Assembly: GCF_963678635.1 (NCBI RefSeq)
Contig: NC_087063.1
Location: forward strand, 30,330,599 to 30,394,598
Direction: 5' to 3'
DNA: 64,000 nucleotides
Source: Symsagittifera roscoffensis
Taxonomy: Eukaryota > Xenacoelomorpha > Acoela > Convolutidae
Below the pieces are notes generated by a model. That model worked only from the letters and a program-made list of their open reading frames with translations, was not told the DNA's origin and did not search any database. Of this stretch, positions 1 to 9,569 are shown one piece after another; within the stretch, counting starts at the first letter, position 1; every line of letters begins with the position of its first letter. The translations under genes were made by a program, and so were the position numbers.

Positions 1-1640
1 AAAATATTGATGGAATAGAATATAAATTGAAACTTTTTCAAATCTATCTCGAAACAGAACTCGCTTGCCAATATAATACTCCAGTTTACAAAACACAATA
101 ATTAAAAATTCTTGTCGAATAAGAAAAAAGTTTCGACATGAAAACTAATATTTAACCCAACTCAAACGTAACACAGTTCTAGTGACGAAAATCATACATC
201 CCAGTAACATTTTTGAAAAATACAGAAAATACTGGTGGAAAACTTTGCCCACAAGATAGAAGCAGCGCACGATCATAAGTATTATCACATGAACAATACT
301 TATTTTGGCGCAATCCACTTTGAAATCCACTTAGATATGGAATTAGATTATATAATAAGCAGAAATTTTCAAGAAATGTCAGTATCAGATTTAGAAACAC
401 TCCATCACTTATGTGAAATAGAACGAACACAAATTCGACAATCACTTGCACTCGCAGTATTAAAAGTACCTTATGGAGAATACTTTTTTATCAGCAACAG
501 ATCCTATTTTAAAGATTACGAAGGAAACATATTTTGGTATTACACATGTATGAAACAAGTATCACCATTATATGTTTTTGAAGAAAAATTATGTTACAAA
601 AGAATCCCTATATTCTACAAAAAAAGTACATTTTGTCGATTCACTCTCTAGACGAACATATTTTTTTGATACAGCCGTCTCATGTGGATCTGAAAAGAGC
701 TACACTGTTGTACAGCTAAACCCAGATGAAGACATATACTATCTTCTCACCCCATACCCCACACTTGTGCCACCATTTAAGAAAATTCACCAGAAAGTAA
801 CAGAGCCTTTGCTCGTAACCTCAATTTAGATTTACAATCAATATGTATATACTCCAGATCCGATATACAACATCACATTCGCACACAACATAATCAAGAA
901 CTTCTTACAAAAAGACAATCAATAGATCAAATTTTAAGAAAATTTGCCGAAACCGCAGGATTTTCAGACATCTATGCACAAGACTACACCGGATACTTTA
1001 AAGATATAGAAGATTAAACATATTTAAACGTTGAAAAATACCATCCACAGGATATTTTAACTAAATATTTTTTCAGTTTCGTTAACCTAAAAAACGAATT
1101 TCTCGCCATTTTAGGATGGCCCTATTACATCTTAGAAAGGTTGACTATCTTATACGCCACGTTTAACTTTTTTGGATTTCTTTTCTCATTATTGAAAAGA
1201 ATCTATAACACATGCGCAATACACACACAAGTCAACAAACCAGCAAGTGCAGCACGCAGATTGTTTGCAGGATTTTTTGGAATTTTGTCAAACTCAATTA
1301 ATAAAATTCTTTATCTAACACAATTAATAACATAAGTGATACAATGAAAATTTATCAACCACACCAAATGCAAACGATACTTAACAACACCTACTGGACT
1401 ACTATTACTCAAGTTTCATAAAAACCATCCATTATCTTTAGTGCCACGAATTTATAGAAATACAGCAATAACAGAGCACATCTCTCCAAGTCATGGCTAC
1501 CCACAAAGCTCAGTTTCTCATATAGTAGCCCATCAACCAAATATAGGAGACCCGTATCAACAGATTGTACAACAGTCACACACCACTAATTTTCGTTCTC
1601 AGAAAAACCTTCTTTTTAGCCCACGTTGAGCCGCCAAACT
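1..1640 (+). pseudogene. Fossil viral glycoprotein-like (envelope-type) gene, broken
   Basis: An old virus-derived or retroelement-derived copy that probably begins before the window. The readable protein has several spaced cysteines, a Tyr/Pro-rich block around 590-790 (for example YYLLTPYPTL), and a hydrophobic stretch around 1141-1335 that looks like a transmembrane segment followed by a polar tail. This layout (cysteine-rich ectodomain, membrane anchor near the end, short tail) resembles glycoproteins of negative-strand RNA viruses of the chuvirus kind, which are known to be captured by invertebrate retroelements. The family assignment is from memory and weak. The gene is broken, with at least three breaks, so it looks old. 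No reverse transcriptase or LTR belonging to it is visible nearby. Alternative: an envelope gene of an errantivirus-type element. Confidence 0.35.
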
Positions 1641-2949
1641 GGATCCCTCAACCGTTCCCTTTCTTACCAATCCAATTTCTAACATTACTCATCTAGCATA
1701 TCAATTTCTGACCTCACTTCTGCTCCCTTACCCTCATTCACTACTAGTTGACCACGCATAGATTCTGATGATTCCACAAACACAGTTTTTCACACCATCT
1801 CACAATGTAATAATTCCGATATAGAAACCCCTGATGAAATTCAGAATTCCGAGCCCAGCCCGTCCACTTTTTTGCCTCCACAAAAGAAGAAACCCGAGCC
1901 CACCGAGTATTCAAACGAAAGCACCCCAATACCCAAACACTTCACCAACCCCGATGACCCCGATTTTTTCCCTTCACCCGCAGCACACTAATCCAAAAGA
2001 ATTCCTTAAATATAACTTACCCTTCTTTCCACAATACACCTAGTATCACACTAATGATCACCCACGGAGTTTTGTAGACGAATATAGCCTGCTTCCCATC
2101 CTATCATGGACATCTCAATATCGCTTCACAACCCACTATCACTCCCTTTGTACAATAACCCAGCCGACAATGAAACCTGTCAATCCCGACTACACCACCT
2201 AATTACAGCTCTGCATGAAAAATAATTCACAGCCATAGGACTAGCAGCAAAGGAGATGACAACTCGACTAAATTCCAAATCTGGAATGGTAAATCTATTT
2301 GGTTTGTTGCCGAAGTCACTACCCTCAAGGGATTTTAAGTATGGACTCAACATCGCAGCAAAGGAAACCCTCTGAACCAGAACAAGGCCCAACTCGATTT
2401 TTATCTCTTATACCGATCCTAGTCACTTGGCACTTCACACAGAAAAGTCAAACTTCACCCTGCACGTAGTGTCGCTCTAAACTCAATGAAATCAATCTAT
2501 TATTGCATCGATCAGAAGTGTGGACACAATCATGCAAGACTACCCACGATCAACGAGACCCATCTTGAAACACGAACAAAACAGTCTTCTTCCATCTACA
2601 CGATCAACTACATTTCTCCTCTCTCCAAGAAGTCACTGCTCAAAACTTCCAAAGAAAACTACATCACCTGTCCTTCACTACAATAAACAATGAAAAGACT
2701 AAAAACTCCAAACCACGGATGGGTGGAACCAGTTCCAAACTAGTATTTATAGTTGGATATAAATATAATTATATTATTGAAAAATTTATCACTATGAAAT
2801 GTTACTAACTAATCAATCATATTCCCTCTCTAATATTGACACTTATATGTAAGTGCTGAAACTACTTGTAGTTTCAGCACCAGAACAAATTGAATAAAAC
2901 TTAGAATGCAGTTGTTCTCCTTTTGGATAAACTCTAAGAACAGAATTTC
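1641..2949. other. Degraded stretch without a recognised gene
   Basis: About 1.3 kb following the glycoprotein-like fossil. Short open pieces rich in Ser, Pro and Thr occur around 1780-2040 and 2100-2690 on the + strand, with codon-like base composition (higher C than the surroundings). They may be the remains of another gene of the same fossil element, but no family is recognisable. From 2700 to 2850 the sequence is AT-rich and shows nothing. Confidence 0.3.
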
Positions 2950-3972
2950 GTCCAGGGTGTTGGATTCAAAGCGACCAAGGGACAAAGTTTTGTCCGGGTA
3001 GTCGAGAAACATCACAGACAGAATGGAACACAATGATGTGGAATCCATCGGCTCGAGTGATGACTCGAGGCCCCAGTCCTGGGAGAACACATCTGAGACT
3101 ACTTCTAATTCTGATGCTTCGGAGATTGCGATTCATTCCTTGTTGGTGGAATGAAAACAGCGCGGGCTGGACCGGGAAATGCATCAAGACCCGGACAGAG
3201 ACAGGTAACCTCCGATGAGGAGGGTACTGTAGTGTATAATGCCGTAGATGAGCTTGAAAGGATAGCAGTGTCGAAACTCCCGTTTCAACCTGGAGCCATC
3301 TGTGCAGGAAGCAACACCTTTGAAGAAGATATGGTGTGTCAAGCTGATTGATGATCCCATGCTCCAGAGATAATAAGCGGACAATTGATTGTGGTAAAGA
3401 CATATCTGAAAGCCAGATACCGGCTGTCGGATCTCCTAAGAGCTCAACGAAATGACAGAATGACGAGCAGTCTGAAAAGACGGATCGAGAACGGGGCACC
3501 TGACAAAGGAGATTTAAAGGAAGACAGCTATAAGACTTTGAAGCAATTTTACGTGAAAAGAAAAGATTTGTTGTACCTGAACAAAGACGGAATCGCAGCC
3601 TGTAAACGCAAGGAAGAGGACAAGGTCCTTTACAAGTGTAATTCAATAGTGTTACCACAGTTATACCAGACCGAATTGCTCTTTGGTTCACATGATCAGA
3701 TGAGCCATCAAGGCGTGGACAAAGTGTACACCAGGATACAGAATCGATTCGAATGGCCTGGTTTGAAGAAGGCTTGTGAAAAGTGGATCTCTGCATGCTT
3801 GTCGTGTCAACAGGAGAAGGATCCTAGGAAACTAAGGTTCCCCCTGCAGTCAAAAGAGTCATCGGGATTCAACGAAGTAGTGCAAATCGATCATCAGAAG
3901 ATATGCATGACAGCCACGGGCTTCAATCAGGTGCTGGTAATGATCGGTCATAACTCAGTATTATTGTTTTGA
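2950..3972 (+). mobile_element. Ty3/gypsy pol fragment (integrase part), fossil
   Basis: The piece at about 3385-3972 reads as the N-terminal half of a retroelement integrase. A zinc-binding H2C2 module is visible (histidines in GSHDQMSHQG, then the CLSCQQ cysteine pair), followed by the start of the catalytic core (VVQIDHQ, where the first catalytic Asp is expected). Upstream, 2950-3380 resembles the acidic linker that precedes integrase in gypsy polyproteins. Reverse transcriptase, RNase H, the rest of the core and LTRs are not seen. It is a broken fossil piece with several breaks. Its reading direction and order do not fit one element together with the glycoprotein-like fossil to its left. 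Confidence 0.7.
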
Positions 3973-4765
3973 CAACCATTTCTGTATGAAATATGCATTG
4001 CATAAATGTCAAAAATTACTTGGTTTTTCATTTTCGCGCGTTCGTATTTGTGTTACTCACGATTTTAGTACCTACACAGGCGCGGAACTAGGAATTTCTC
4101 GAGGGGGGAGGGGCGCCTTTTTTTAGGTCGACCAAATTGATATTCTGAGCTCTCTCAAAACACTATTAAGACCGTAATTTGACCAAAATTTCTGCGCCGC
4201 CAAAAAAAAGACCAAAAAAGGCGTTTTCAGGTACTTTTTGAAAAAATTTTGACCAAAAAATCAAAAAATCGTGTTTTTTCGGCGCGCGCTCACCCCCCCC
4301 CCCCCCCCCCCCCCTCAAAATTAGTCTTTTTTGGGATTTGCATAACAATCCTCCCCTTTGGTATTTTCTGCGTTATTTTAACTATGCGTTATTTTAATCC
4401 ACTTAACAATTGCCCGCCTTTCTTAAAAGGGGGGGGGCAATTGATTAGTAGATCCTTTTTTATAGGCGCCTTTAGAAAAGTTTAGGTGTCCGTCAGTCAA
4501 AATGGATATCTCAAAACAGTTCAAAGAGGGGGTCCTTTGGGTCGGCACGAGGTCGAATCCCCGAGGAAGAAAAGAGCGTCCGCCCACAATTCCCCCCCCC
4601 CCCCCCCGCCCCCTAAATCCGCTACTGTACCTACATAAAATTTTTTAATTACAAGTATTTTTTCTGAAAAACATTTTAAGCTATTGAAAATGTGGCAGCC
4701 AAAATTGAATATCTGAAAATCTAAAAAGGAGGGCGGGGGAAGAGTTAAAAAGATCCCAACCTGGG
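3970..4765 (+). repeat. Dispersed repeat copy A, split by a hAT-type MITE
   Basis: The outer parts 3970-4068 and 4636-4765 match 8925-9147 in order and orientation (shared landmarks: ATTTCTGTA, AAATATGCATT, the GCGCGTTCGTATTTGT block and a G-rich block ending in AGTTAAAAAG). The two halves are separated by the 551-bp MITE at 4077-4627. The left end of this copy is cut where it meets the gypsy fossil. By eye the copies are roughly 75-80% identical. Confidence 0.7.
4077..4627 (+). mobile_element. hAT-type non-autonomous element (MITE)
   Basis: The element is flanked by a perfect 8-bp direct repeat TACCTACA (4069-4076 and 4628-4635), the target duplication length typical of hAT transposons. Its ends are imperfect inverted repeats: CAGGCGCGGAACTAGG on the left and, on the complement of the right end, CAGTAGCGGATTTAGG. 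The 551-bp interior has no coding capacity and contains long C runs (around 4290-4313 and 4592-4607) and several CAAAAAA tracts. The filled site in copy A of the surrounding repeat compared with the empty site in copy B (near 9020-9030) confirms insertion. Relatives occur at about 11682-12100 and 18151-18570. Confidence 0.8.
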
Positions 4766-4988
4766 TCGCCTTAATGATTTGTTTTCTTATTTAACTAGCA
4801 CCATTTACCATATACATATGTCTTAAAGCAATAGCTATTTAAAACATGGTGCATATTTATGCATGGTAAATATTTTCTCTCTTGAATGTATTTAAATAGA
4901 TTCGGTTTTTATTTGTGGTCCATCATGAGGTTTGTGGTACGTCATCAATTATGCAGCATTATAAACAGTTTAGCATATGTTCATAACT
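4766..4988. other. AT-rich spacer
   Basis: No gene, inverted repeat or recognisable element is seen between the dispersed repeat and the Mutator-type MITE. Confidence 0.5.
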
Positions 4989-4997
4989 CAGTTTCTG

Positions 4998-5375
4998 GGT
5001 GGCCAGTCAATAAGCAGAATGGTCTAAGAGCAGAATGGGTCCAAGAGCAGAAAAATATCAACTTTTATAAGCTAATAGGTAAGTTAATTATCAGAAATGT
5101 CAATAATACCAAAGCAACGAACTTTTATACCAAAGCAACGATTTTATGCATAGATTGAGTAATTTCATCAAGAATTTTAAAAAATTTTGGTCAAAAAATT
5201 TAATGAAACTGGTCAATGCATGTATAATTTTATTCGTTTTCTTGGTATTTTTTGACGATTCTAATAATTGTTTCATCATTTAGCCAGTATAAACCATAAT
5301 AAATCAATATTTTTCTGTGTTTCTGCTCTTGGACCCATTCTGCACTTGGACCATTCTACTTATTGCTTCCTCTCC
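4998..5375. mobile_element. Mutator-type MITE with 9-bp target duplication
   Basis: A 378-bp AT-rich element flanked by the 9-bp direct repeat CAGTTTCTG (4989-4997 and 5376-5384). The ends form an inverted repeat of about 70 bp. The left arm contains CAATAAGCAGAATGGTC followed by GCAGAATGGGTCCAAGAGCA; the right arm carries the complement with a few mismatches. Nine-base target duplications and ends beginning with G fit Mutator-like elements. The interior has no coding capacity and includes a short doubled motif (ACCAAAGCAACGA). Confidence 0.65.
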
Positions 5376-5384
5376 CAGTTTCTG

Positions 5385-5764
5385 ATACAGCATTTAAATG
5401 CTATAAAACGCAAAAACCGTTCAGTTTTTTAATTGAACCTTGTAACGCGTAAATGTGAGCGTGCTACTTTTAAAAAAATCATCAGTTAGAAATATAAATT
5501 TTTCTATCGTTTATTCATCCTCAAGGTACGGATATTTAATTACAGCATAAATTTTTTTCGTAAATAGCAAATTGAGCAAATTGAGCAAATTGTAAGTGAA
5601 ATAACTGAAAAATATAGTACTTGGTTACCTTTGTAAATACTCAAAGTCTTTGAAAATCTTTGCGACATATTTTGAAGAAAAGTATCTGCATAACAATCAC
5701 TCTAACCCCCTCCCCCATATGATATTTATTAAAAGAAATCTCTAAAGAAAACAGTAAGCTAGCT
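5385..5764. other. AT-rich spacer with a triple 9-bp repeat
   Basis: No gene is seen. Three direct copies of AGCAAATTG lie at 5566-5592. The rest is low-complexity AT-rich DNA. Confidence 0.5.
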
Positions 5765-6589
5765 CAAAGCTTGCCATCTCCGGGTCGAGGTCCCGGACTC
5801 ACGTCCAGACTTTCGCGACAAAGTTTTGGCATTTCTAGACTTTCCAGACCAAAATTAGGCATGTCCAGACATTCGCGACTACCATGATGATCCGTCGCGA
5901 CCGAAACATCGCGACTCATTATTGGTATGTCCAGAATTTCGCGACCAAGATTTTCCATTTCCAGACTTTCTCGGCCAAAAAACTCAAGCGCGACTTTCGC
6001 GACCAAGGTGGATACGGCGCAGCCCTGCGGTTTAGGAAACGGTGCGACTGGCGCGACCAAATACAGTCATTTCCAGTCTTTCCAGACCGAGATGGATACG
6101 GCGCGATTTTCCAGACCAACATCGAGACGGCGCGACTAAAAAAAAGTCTTTCGGGGCTTTCGCGACCGAGGTGGAGACGGCGCGACTTTCGCCAATAAGG
6201 TGAATACGGCGCGACTTTCGCCAATAAGGTGAATACGGCGCGACTCAGAAAATGGCGTGACTCAGAAAGCAACGGACGACCGGCCTGGCTAGTGCGATCA
6301 AAATTTGTAATTTCATGACGTTCGCGTCCGAGGCGGAGACTGCGCGACCAAGAATATATTCTTCGCTAATACGCTGATCTAGCTAATTGCACATTAAAAA
6401 TACATATGTACAGGGTTTTGTTTTTGCTATTTGCAATTGTTTTTGTAGTTTTGCATGCAAAACACCCGACAAATTTAAAATAAAATCAAATAGTTTTAGC
6501 TTTAAAGTAACACTTGCTTTTTGTCATTTAATATTTTTGTTTATTCGATGACTGTTCTTCAATTTTTTGGCGACTATTTTTTCTGCAAC

Positions 6590-7085
6590 ACCCTGACCAA
6601 TTTTTTTTACTATGCCGCGACTAATTTTTCGACCATGCCGCGACTATTTTTTTGAACATTGTGACTAATATTTCGACCATGCCGCGACTAATTTTTCGAC
6701 CGCCGCAACTAATTTTCAACTATGACGTGACTAGACTAATTTTTTTGACCGCCGCGACTTAATCTTCGAGCATGCCGCGACTAATTTTTCGACCTCCGCG
6801 ACTAATTTTTTGACCTTCGCGACTTTTTGACCAGATCGCGACTAATTTTTTGACCACGCCGCAACTATTTTTTTGACCGCAGCGACTAATTTTTGGACCA
6901 CCGCAACTAACTTTTTGACTATAACGCGACTAATTTTTTTGACCGCCGCGACTTGTTCTCGACCGCGGCGACTAATTTTTCGACTATGCAGCGACTAATT
7001 TTTCGACCATGCGGCGACTAATTTTTCGACCGCCGCGACTAATTTTTCGAGCGCGGCAACTAATTTTTCGACCGCTGCTACTATT
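6590..7085 (+). repeat. Central tandem array of the foldback repeat
   Basis: The loop between the two arms holds about twenty degenerate copies of a 20-25 nt unit close to GCGACTAATTTTTCGACC, all in one orientation. The stretch 6372-6590 just before it is plain AT-rich sequence. The array shares the GCGACT core with the arms but carries an AT-rich spacer instead of the GGTGGAGACGG spacer, so it is a separate variant of the same unit. Confidence 0.75.
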
Positions 7086-7424
7086 TTTTGGCCTTGGTCT
7101 GAAAATTGATGCCGTCTCTACCCTGGTCTGGAAAGCCGCGCTGTATCCAACTCGGTCGCGAGGAATATATTCTTGGTCGCGCCGTCCCCGCCTCGGTCTG
7201 AAAAGTCGCGCCGTCTTCGCCTTGGTCTGGAAAGTCGCGCCGTCTCCGACCTGGTTGCGAAAGTCGCGCCGTCCCCGCCTTGGTCTCGGAAGTCGCGCCG
7301 TCTCCGCCTTGGTCTAGAAAGTCGCGCCGTCTCCTCTTTAATCGCAACATTCGCGCCGTCTCCCCTTTAGTCGCGAAAGTCGCGCCGTATCCGCCATGGT
7401 CGCGCCCCGGATCTAGATCCAAAT

Positions 7425-7815
7425 TGCATAGTCACGTCGAGAGTTTGAGTCTGGGCAGAAAGTCTGGACATAGTCGGGCCAGGGATTGCGCCGCATCAGG
7501 ATTCAGAACCAAATTGCATAGTCGCGCCGAGAGTTTGAGTCTGTACAGTCTGGACATAAGCTCTGGAAAGGCTGGACATGAGACGCGCCATGGATCGCGA
7601 AAGTCTGGACATACCAAAATTTGGTCGCGAAAGTCTGGACATGGGTCACGAAAGTCTGGACACAGACTTTTACGACCCATGTCCAGAATTTCACGACTAA
7701 ATTTTGGCATATCCAGACTTTCGTGACCCACGGCGCGGCTCATGTCCAGATTTTCCAGACTCGAACTCTCGGCGCGACTATACAATTTGGGTCTGAATCC
7801 GGATGCGGCGCGAAC
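7425..7815. repeat. Inner palindrome nested in the right arm
   Basis: A second inverted repeat is centred near 7668. CCAAAATTTGGTCGCGAAAG (about 7612) is mirrored by a diverged complement ending in AAATTTTGG (about 7708). Farther out, the GAGAGTTTGAGTCTG block near 7440 and near 7530 is mirrored by CAGACTCGAACTCTC near 7757. Past the centre the GCGACT core returns to + orientation, so the whole block reads + / - / +. Confidence 0.7.
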
Positions 7816-7899
7816 CTCAAAGTCTTGAGATAATTCTGGGACCTCGACCCGGGTTTTGATCTCTAGATTCGCAGGATTGATTGGTCGAAAGTTCGGAGG

Positions 7900-8342
7900 T
7901 ACTTAGCAGTCAAGAAAGGGTGGAGATTGAGAGGTCTTTTCGGTTATCAACCCTAATTGATAAAAAAAGAATAAGTTAACTTTTTATAGAAAAGAATAAG
8001 TCAGAAAAAAATTCCACATACTTGCTAGCAAATGCAAGGGATTACCCAGCAACTGGTAAAAAGAAAGCTTGTTTACTAAATTCAGCCTCAAACTGACTTT
8101 GTCTCCATTTTTTGCCATTTTCTGCACTTAATTTTCATGAGAAGGATGCCAGATGCGTTTTAATTGCCGTTAACTTCGCTTTTTTGCGTTTTTTCTGATT
8201 GATCTAACGCTTATGGTATCAGGCCACCGCATTTGTAAGACAAGTCAGTTCAACTTTGTGATAAAATTTTTCTTTTTCATTTTTTATCTTTTAGAGGGGG
8301 TTTTTTAAATGTTAACCGAAAAGACCCGGAGATGCTAAGTAG
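7900..8342. repeat. Possible MITE with inverted ends
   Basis: TACTTAGCA followed by GGTCTTTTCGGTTAT at 7900-7947 is mirrored at 8311-8342 by GTTAACCGAAAAGACC followed by TGCTAAGTA. The interior is AT-rich and non-coding. No clear target duplication was found, so this may be an old MITE or a chance foldback. Confidence 0.4.
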
Positions 8343-8865
8343 ATTTAGTTCGTCAAATTTTTGATCAATCAAAACTCATCAAAATTAAAACTCTCAATGG
8401 AAAGTTCTAGTGCTTATTTTTCCGACTTCCGAAAAAAATGCGGAACATTTCTGCTTGGCGAGTTTTTTATTCAGTCTTTCGGACTTTTTAACAAAAATTT
8501 TTGACAAAAAAAATTTTTTGACAAAAATTTTTAAACTTTGCGATATACTCCCTCTAGTATATACTTTTCCCATAAACACTGTTGTTCTGAGCTCGAATTT
8601 AAAAAGATAACTCACCTGTGATAACTCTTGTAAAACTATAGGTGTTTGAAGATTGCTAATTAGGCCAATGTGGGATAATTAACGCACGGATATATTCCGA
8701 TTTTACAACACGCGTAATCGGCCAAATATTGCGTTCAAAATCCAATTGAGTCAAATAATTTGGTCATATTATTTGGAGCAACACGCTAAATACATCCTTT
8801 TTATTTCAAATTAGCGTGTGAGATAAATTGAAGAAAAAAATGGAAAATTTTGGAAGTTTGGAACT
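8343..8865. other. AT-rich spacer
   Basis: No gene is recognisable. It contains an A/T-run block (8465-8545) with repeated GACAAAAATTTTT. It shows no clear element ends. Confidence 0.5.
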
Positions 8866-9147
8866 TGTTAACTGTCCCCCCTTTGGATCTTGTTAACTAT
8901 TATATGCTAGTTTTATTTTTGAACACATTTCTGTACAAAATATGCATTTCAAAAATGTCAAAAGTTAATTGGGTTCTCATTTTTGCGCGTTCGTATTTGT
9001 ATTACCTACTATTTATGTAATACCTACAAAAAATTTTTAATTAAATTTATTTTCTGAAAATCGTTTTAAGCGATTAAAAATGGGGCATCCAAAGTTGAAT
9101 TTCTGAAAATCAAAATAGGTAGGGGGGCAAATAGTTAAAAAGCCTAA
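8866..9147 (+). repeat. Dispersed repeat copy B
   Basis: Second copy of the repeat seen in split form at 3970-4765; this copy lacks the hAT-type insertion. Its ends may be inverted: CTTGTTAACTGTCCCCCCTT on the left, and AGGGGGGCAAATAGTTAAAAAG on the right reading as the complement. This suggests a short non-autonomous DNA element. Confidence 0.5.
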
Positions 9148-9509
9148 AAAGCTTACAAATTGACCTTAAAGTGCAGTTGAAACGTTCAGGTTTTCGCCTT
9201 GATATACGAGCAGTCTGGCTTACTCTTTGAGATAGATTGGTGGAGATTTTTATTGGATATTGGAGGGAGTGCGGTTAAAAACTGTCAACCTTTATTTCAT
9301 ACTGGTCAAAAATTAGACAAATACAAGGGTGCTAGGTAAATAAAACGACATGCCGTTGAGACAAGACATTAAGATGACAAGACATAACGATATTATTTCA
9401 GCTATGTGTGAACTTAAAAACCAAAATAGTTTTTCAAGCAAACGTTTATATATAAGGAACAATATAATTGCATGACAAAAATTTGAACACCTCGTCGAAA
9501 AAAATAAGT
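9148..9509. other. Non-coding stretch upstream of the sacsin-type gene
   Basis: AT-rich with no recognisable gene. No convincing TATA/initiator arrangement could be singled out. If the acceptor at 9530-9531 is used, this is intron sequence and the promoter lies farther upstream. Confidence 0.4.
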
Positions 9510-9531
9510 ACATGATTTTTTTTTGCTTTAG
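9510..9531 (+). promoter_or_regulatory. Predicted 3' splice site of a 5' UTR exon
   Basis: A run of T leading into GCTTTAG, with AG at 9530-9531, makes a strong acceptor 38 nt before the ATG at 9570. The reading frame of the gene has a TGA at 9552, between this site and the ATG, so the upstream exon would be non-coding. A spliced-leader acceptor is an alternative if the organism trans-splices. Confidence 0.5.
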
Positions 9532-9569
9532 AGCCTTTATTTGCTGCGAATTGAACCTCCTTTTCGGCA

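Larger units (their letters stand above)
5765..7865. repeat. 2.1-kb foldback repeat of GCGCGACT-type units
   Basis: This block is packed with a GCGCGACT / AGTCGCGC core. On the + strand GCGACT is used in the left part and its complement in most of the right part. Arms of about 600-700 bp (about 5770-6372 and 7143-7860) are imperfect inverted copies. Anchors are GGTCGAGGTCCC near 5783 against GGGACCTCGACCC near 7840, and a match around AAGAATATATTCTT at about 6350 and 7165. The arms themselves are made of about 30-nt minisatellite units (TTCGCGACCAAGGTGGAGACGGCGCGAC-like). The GC content is far above the surroundings. No transposase is present. A similar but shorter block lies at 61885-62420. 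Confidence 0.8.

Noticed and set aside
2966-3796. A 276-codon frame on the - strand
   Set aside because: It is a shadow of the gypsy pol fragment on the + strand, with no domain of its own.
5884-7833. Several overlapping 60-150 codon Arg/Ser/Gly-rich frames on both strands
   Set aside because: They are by-products of the GC-rich minisatellite units, open on both strands at once and with repeated peptides.
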